NCBI GenBank assembly: GCA_023390985.1
Contig: JAEWBU010000201.1
Location: 1-9,340 of the forward strand
Reading direction: 5' to 3'
Source of the DNA: Pseudomonadota bacterium
Lineage (GTDB): Bacteria > Pseudomonadota > Gammaproteobacteria > Burkholderiales > Burkholderiaceae_C
DNA length: 9,340 nt
Position numbers and translations under genes: made by a program. The notes under the pieces are model-generated. The model was not told the origin of the DNA and made no database searches. It worked only from the letters and a program-made list of their open reading frames with translations. Shown here piece by piece: positions 7,217 through 9,340 of the stretch (positions are counted from its first letter, which is position 1; each line of letters begins with the position of its first letter).

Positions 7217-8026
7217 TCAGGCGGCGGCGTTGACGAAGGACGGCGGCGGCGGGCTGCCGGCGGAGAGCGTGAGCACCTCGTAGCCGGTCTCGGTGACCAG
7301 AACCGTGTGCTCCCACTGCGCGGACAGCGAATGGTCCTTGGTGACGATCGTCCAGCCGTCGTTGCCGAACTCCTTCACCTCCTTGCGGCCGGCGTTGATC
7401 ATCGGCTCGATGGTGAAGGTCATGCCGGGCTCCAGCTTCTCGAGCGTGCCGGGCTTGCCGTAGTGCAGCACCTGCGGCTCCTCGTGGAAGTTGCGGCCGA
7501 TGCCGTGGCCGCAGAACTCGCGCACGACGGAAAAGCCGTTCTTCTCGGCGAACTGCTGGATGGCCCAGCCGATGTCGCCCAGGTGGATGCCGGGCCTGAC
7601 CTTGACGATGCCGTGCCACATCGCGTCGTACGTCAGGCTGACCAGGCGCTTGGCCGCGATGGAGGCCTCGCCCACGATGAACATGCGGCTGGTGTCGCCG
7701 TACCAGCCGTCCTTGATGACGGTGACGTCGACGTTGACGATGTCGCCCTTCTTGAGCGGCTTGTCGTTCGGGATGCCGTGGCACACGACGTGGTTGACCG
7801 AGGTGCACAGCGAAGCGGGGTAGGGCGGGTAGCCCGGCGGCTGGTAGCCCAGCGTGGCGGAGGTGCTGCCCTGCTTCTTCATGTGCTCGGCCGCCAGGCG
7901 GTCGATCTCACGCGTGGTGACACCCGGCTTGATGTGGGGCGTGAGGAAGTCCAGCACCTCGGCCGCCAGCCGGCCGGCGATGCGCATCCCCTGGATGCCT
8001 TGCGTGTCCTTGTACGTGATGCTCAT
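7217..8026 (-). CDS. map: Type I methionine aminopeptidase
   Basis: Map removes the initiator methionine after deformylation when the second residue is small. From ATG 8026 the protein is 269 residues. All five metal ligands are present: Asp100 (NVDVTV), Asp111 (GDTSRMF), His174 (GHGIG), Glu207 (TIEPMI) and Glu239 (WEHT). The substrate-contacting His83 lies in CHGIPN. An in-frame TTG at 8035 would add three residues (total 272). ATG is preferred because MSITYKD resembles the usual start and because TTG would overlap the apparent -10 box. AAGG sits only 2 bp before the ATG, too close for a normal ribosome site. The C-terminus carries a short Pro/Ala-rich extension (SAGSPPPPSFVNAAA). It is the first gene of a probable map-glnD operon, divergent from purL. 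Confidence 0.97.
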   Translation of the reverse strand: MSITYKDTQGIQGMRIAGRLAAEVLDFLTPHIKPGVTTREIDRLAAEHMKKQGSTSATLGYQPPGYPPYPASLCTSVNHVVCHGIPNDKPLKKGDIVNVDVTVIKDGWYGDTSRMFIVGEASIAAKRLVSLTYDAMWHGIVKVRPGIHLGDIGWAIQQFAEKNGFSVVREFCGHGIGRNFHEEPQVLHYGKPGTLEKLEPGMTFTIEPMINAGRKEVKEFGNDGWTIVTKDHSLSAQWEHTVLVTETGYEVLTLSAGSPPPPSFVNAAA

Positions 8027-8034
8027 AGCCTTCA

Positions 8035-8040
8035 ATTATC
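8035..8040 (-). promoter_or_regulatory. Probable -10 element for map-glnD
   Basis: Read on the minus strand, GATAAT matches TATAAT at five of six positions, in a locally AT-rich patch of otherwise GC-rich DNA. It ends 8 bp before the map ATG, so transcription would begin about 1-3 bases before the start codon and the mRNA would be almost leaderless. The -35 position (about 8058-8063, CTGCGG on the minus strand) is a poor match. The call rests on the -10 alone. Confidence 0.45.
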
Positions 8041-8083
8041 CCAGACACCCCCGTGCGCCGCAGTGGTGCACGACGGTGCCCGG

Positions 8084-8089
8084 TAAAAT
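8084..8089 (+). promoter_or_regulatory. Probable -10 element for purL
   Basis: TAAAAT matches the sigma70 -10 consensus at five of six positions, and it lies upstream of purL in a GC-rich context. Transcription would begin near 8096, giving a leader of about 56 bases before the GTG. The expected -35 position (8061-8066, CAGTGG) is a poor match and overlaps the -35 position of the divergent map promoter. I saw no purine riboswitch or clear operator in the leader. Confidence 0.45.
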
Positions 8090-8151
8090 GCAAGGCCTCA
8101 CGGCGCGGCCCCAGTCAGCGGCTCGCCTTCCTCTCCCACACAGGCTTCAAA

Positions 8152-9340
8152 GTGTCCCTGCACATCACCGAGTTCGAGGGTGGCCGCGCCCTCAGCGAGT
8201 TCCGCATCCGGCAACTGCTCCCCCGACTCCAGGAAGTGCACGACAAGGTCAGTGGCATTTCCGCGCGCTTCGTCCACCTGGCCGCGTGGGACCATGCGCC
8301 TTCCGCCGCCGAGCGCGAGCGCCTGGCCGCGCTGCTGACCTACGGCGAGCCGTTCGAGGGCGCCGCCCAGGGCGAGCCGTTCCTCGTGTCGCCGCGCCTG
8401 GGCACCGTGTCGCCCTGGGCTTCCAAGGCCACCGACATCGCCCACAACTGCGGCATCCCGGTGCGGCGCGTCGAGCGCGCGGTCGAGTTCCGCGTGGCCC
8501 TCAAGAGCGGGATGCTGGGCGGCAAGCCTGAGCTGTCGCCGGCGCAGCGCGAATCCATCGCCGGGCTGCTGCACGACCGCATGACCGAGAGCGTCATGCC
8601 CGGCCGCGCCGGCGCGCATCGGCTCTTCAGCGAGCTGGAGCCCGCTCCGATGGAAGAGGTGGACGTGCTCACCGGCGGCCGCGCCGCGCTCGAGCGGGCC
8701 AACCAGCAGTTCGGCCTGGCGCTGGCCGACGACGAGATCGATTACCTGCTCGAAGCCTTCAAAGGCCTGGGTCGCAACCCGACCGACGTCGAGCTGATGA
8801 TGTTCGCGCAGGCCAACAGCGAGCACTGCCGCCACAAGATCTTCAACGCCGACTTCACGATCGACGGCGCGCGGCAGGAGCTCAGCCTGTTCGGGATGAT
8901 CCGCCACACGCACCGCACGAATCCGCAGCACACGGTGGTCGCGTACTCGGACAACGCCGCGGTGATGGAAGGCGCGCAGGTCGAGTCCTTCCTGCCGCAG
9001 CGCGGCGACGGCCCCGCCGCCTACTCGCGCGGCCGGGCGCTCAACCACGTGCTGATGAAGGTGGAGACGCACGACCACCCGACGGCCATCTCCCCGTTCC
9101 CGGGGGCCTCCACGGGCGCCGGCGGCGAGATCCGCGACGAGGGCGCCACCGGGCGTGGCGCGACGCCCAAGGCCGGCCTGACGGGCTTCACCGTCTCCAG
9201 GCTGTGGGAGCGCCCATTCGGCAAGCCCGAGCACATCGCCAGCCCGCTGCAGATCATGACCGAGGGGCCGCTGGGCGGCGCCGCGTTCAACAACGAGTTC
9301 GGGCGACCCAACCTGGGTGGCTACTTCCGCGAGTACGAGC
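8152..9340 (+). CDS. purL: Phosphoribosylformylglycinamidine synthase PurL, N-terminal part (3' truncated by window)
   Basis: This is the first 396 codons of the large, single-chain FGAM synthase, which turns FGAR, glutamine and ATP into FGAM in de novo purine synthesis. The proteobacterial enzyme is about 1,300 residues, so the rest of the synthase and the glutaminase domain lie beyond the right edge. The start GTG 8152 gives MSLHITEFEGGRALSEFRI, the expected N-terminus of the PurS-like domain. An AGG at 8142-8144 lies 7 bp upstream, and no ATG is available nearby in frame. The linker region and start of the synthase domain follow, with ANSEHCRHKIFNADF (from about 221) and ETHDHPTAISPFPGASTGAG (305 onward), both hallmark substrate-binding stretches. 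The separate small PurL of Gram-positives is excluded by the long N-terminal extension. It is divergent from map. Confidence 0.96.
   Translation, partial: MSLHITEFEGGRALSEFRIRQLLPRLQEVHDKVSGISARFVHLAAWDHAPSAAERERLAALLTYGEPFEGAAQGEPFLVSPRLGTVSPWASKATDIAHNCGIPVRRVERAVEFRVALKSGMLGGKPELSPAQRESIAGLLHDRMTESVMPGRAGAHRLFSELEPAPMEEVDVLTGGRAALERANQQFGLALADDEIDYLLEAFKGLGRNPTDVELMMFAQANSEHCRHKIFNADFTIDGARQELSLFGMIRHTHRTNPQHTVVAYSDNAAVMEGAQVESFLPQRGDGPAAYSRGRALNHVLMKVETHDHPTAISPFPGASTGAGGEIRDEGATGRGATPKAGLTGFTVSRLWERPFGKPEHIASPLQIMTEGPLGGAAFNNEFGRPNLGGYFREYE

Noticed and set aside
4953..7283. Long plus-strand open frame (about 776 codons) opposite glnD
   Set aside because: Low-complexity composition rich in Arg, Val, Gln and His and no motifs; it is the antisense shadow of glnD, whose domains are all intact.
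7203..7808. N-terminal extension of GlnD by about 202 residues
   Set aside because: The frame stays open upstream, but the added residues come from map read out of frame. The GlnD family begins near ATG 7202.
8096..8151. Purine riboswitch or other structured leader before purL
   Set aside because: The inferred leader is only about 56 bases, and I found no conserved riboswitch core or strong long stem in it.
8098..9234. Minus-strand open frame (about 378 codons) opposite purL
   Set aside because: The plus strand encodes an unmistakable PurL N-terminus with hallmark motifs over the same span; the minus frame has none.

Overview
This is a high-GC chromosomal window made almost entirely of housekeeping genes. 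The protein sequences and the gene order smc - zipA - ligA - DUF454 gene - def - glnD - map - purL point to a betaproteobacterium of the Burkholderiales, most likely the Comamonadaceae (Ramlibacter/Variovorax-like). That placement is inferred from remembered family features, not from a search. No mobile gene, phage gene, CRISPR array, tRNA or rRNA was seen, and no gene looks recently transferred.

Layout: (1) 1-3471, plus strand: the 3' end of smc (chromosome condensation), a zipA-type division gene overlapping it by 4 bp, and ligA (NAD+-dependent DNA ligase) 10 bp further on. This is a compact chromosome-maintenance and division cluster. (2) 3476-3563: an 88-bp intergenic element made of two inverted REP-like palindromes, between the 3' ends of ligA and a convergent small membrane-protein gene. 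(3) 3568-3999, minus: a DUF454/YbaN-family membrane protein, divergent across 32 bp from (4) def, 4032-4571, plus: a peptide deformylase. (5) 4578-8026, minus: map followed 14 bp later by glnD, a two-gene operon ending 6 bp from the def stop. (6) 8152-9340, plus: the first 396 codons of purL, divergent from map. PurL has a GTG start and runs off the right edge.

Functional links: Def and Map carry out the two successive steps of N-terminal methionine processing and sit on either side of glnD. GlnD is the uridylyltransferase that reports glutamine status to PII proteins. PurL uses glutamine in purine synthesis and shares an intergenic region with the map-glnD operon.

I found no convincing undescribed system. 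The observations most worth a second look are the paired palindrome after ligA, an apparent internal duplication in the ZipA-like protein, and short, back-to-back promoter regions that may give nearly leaderless def and map mRNAs.
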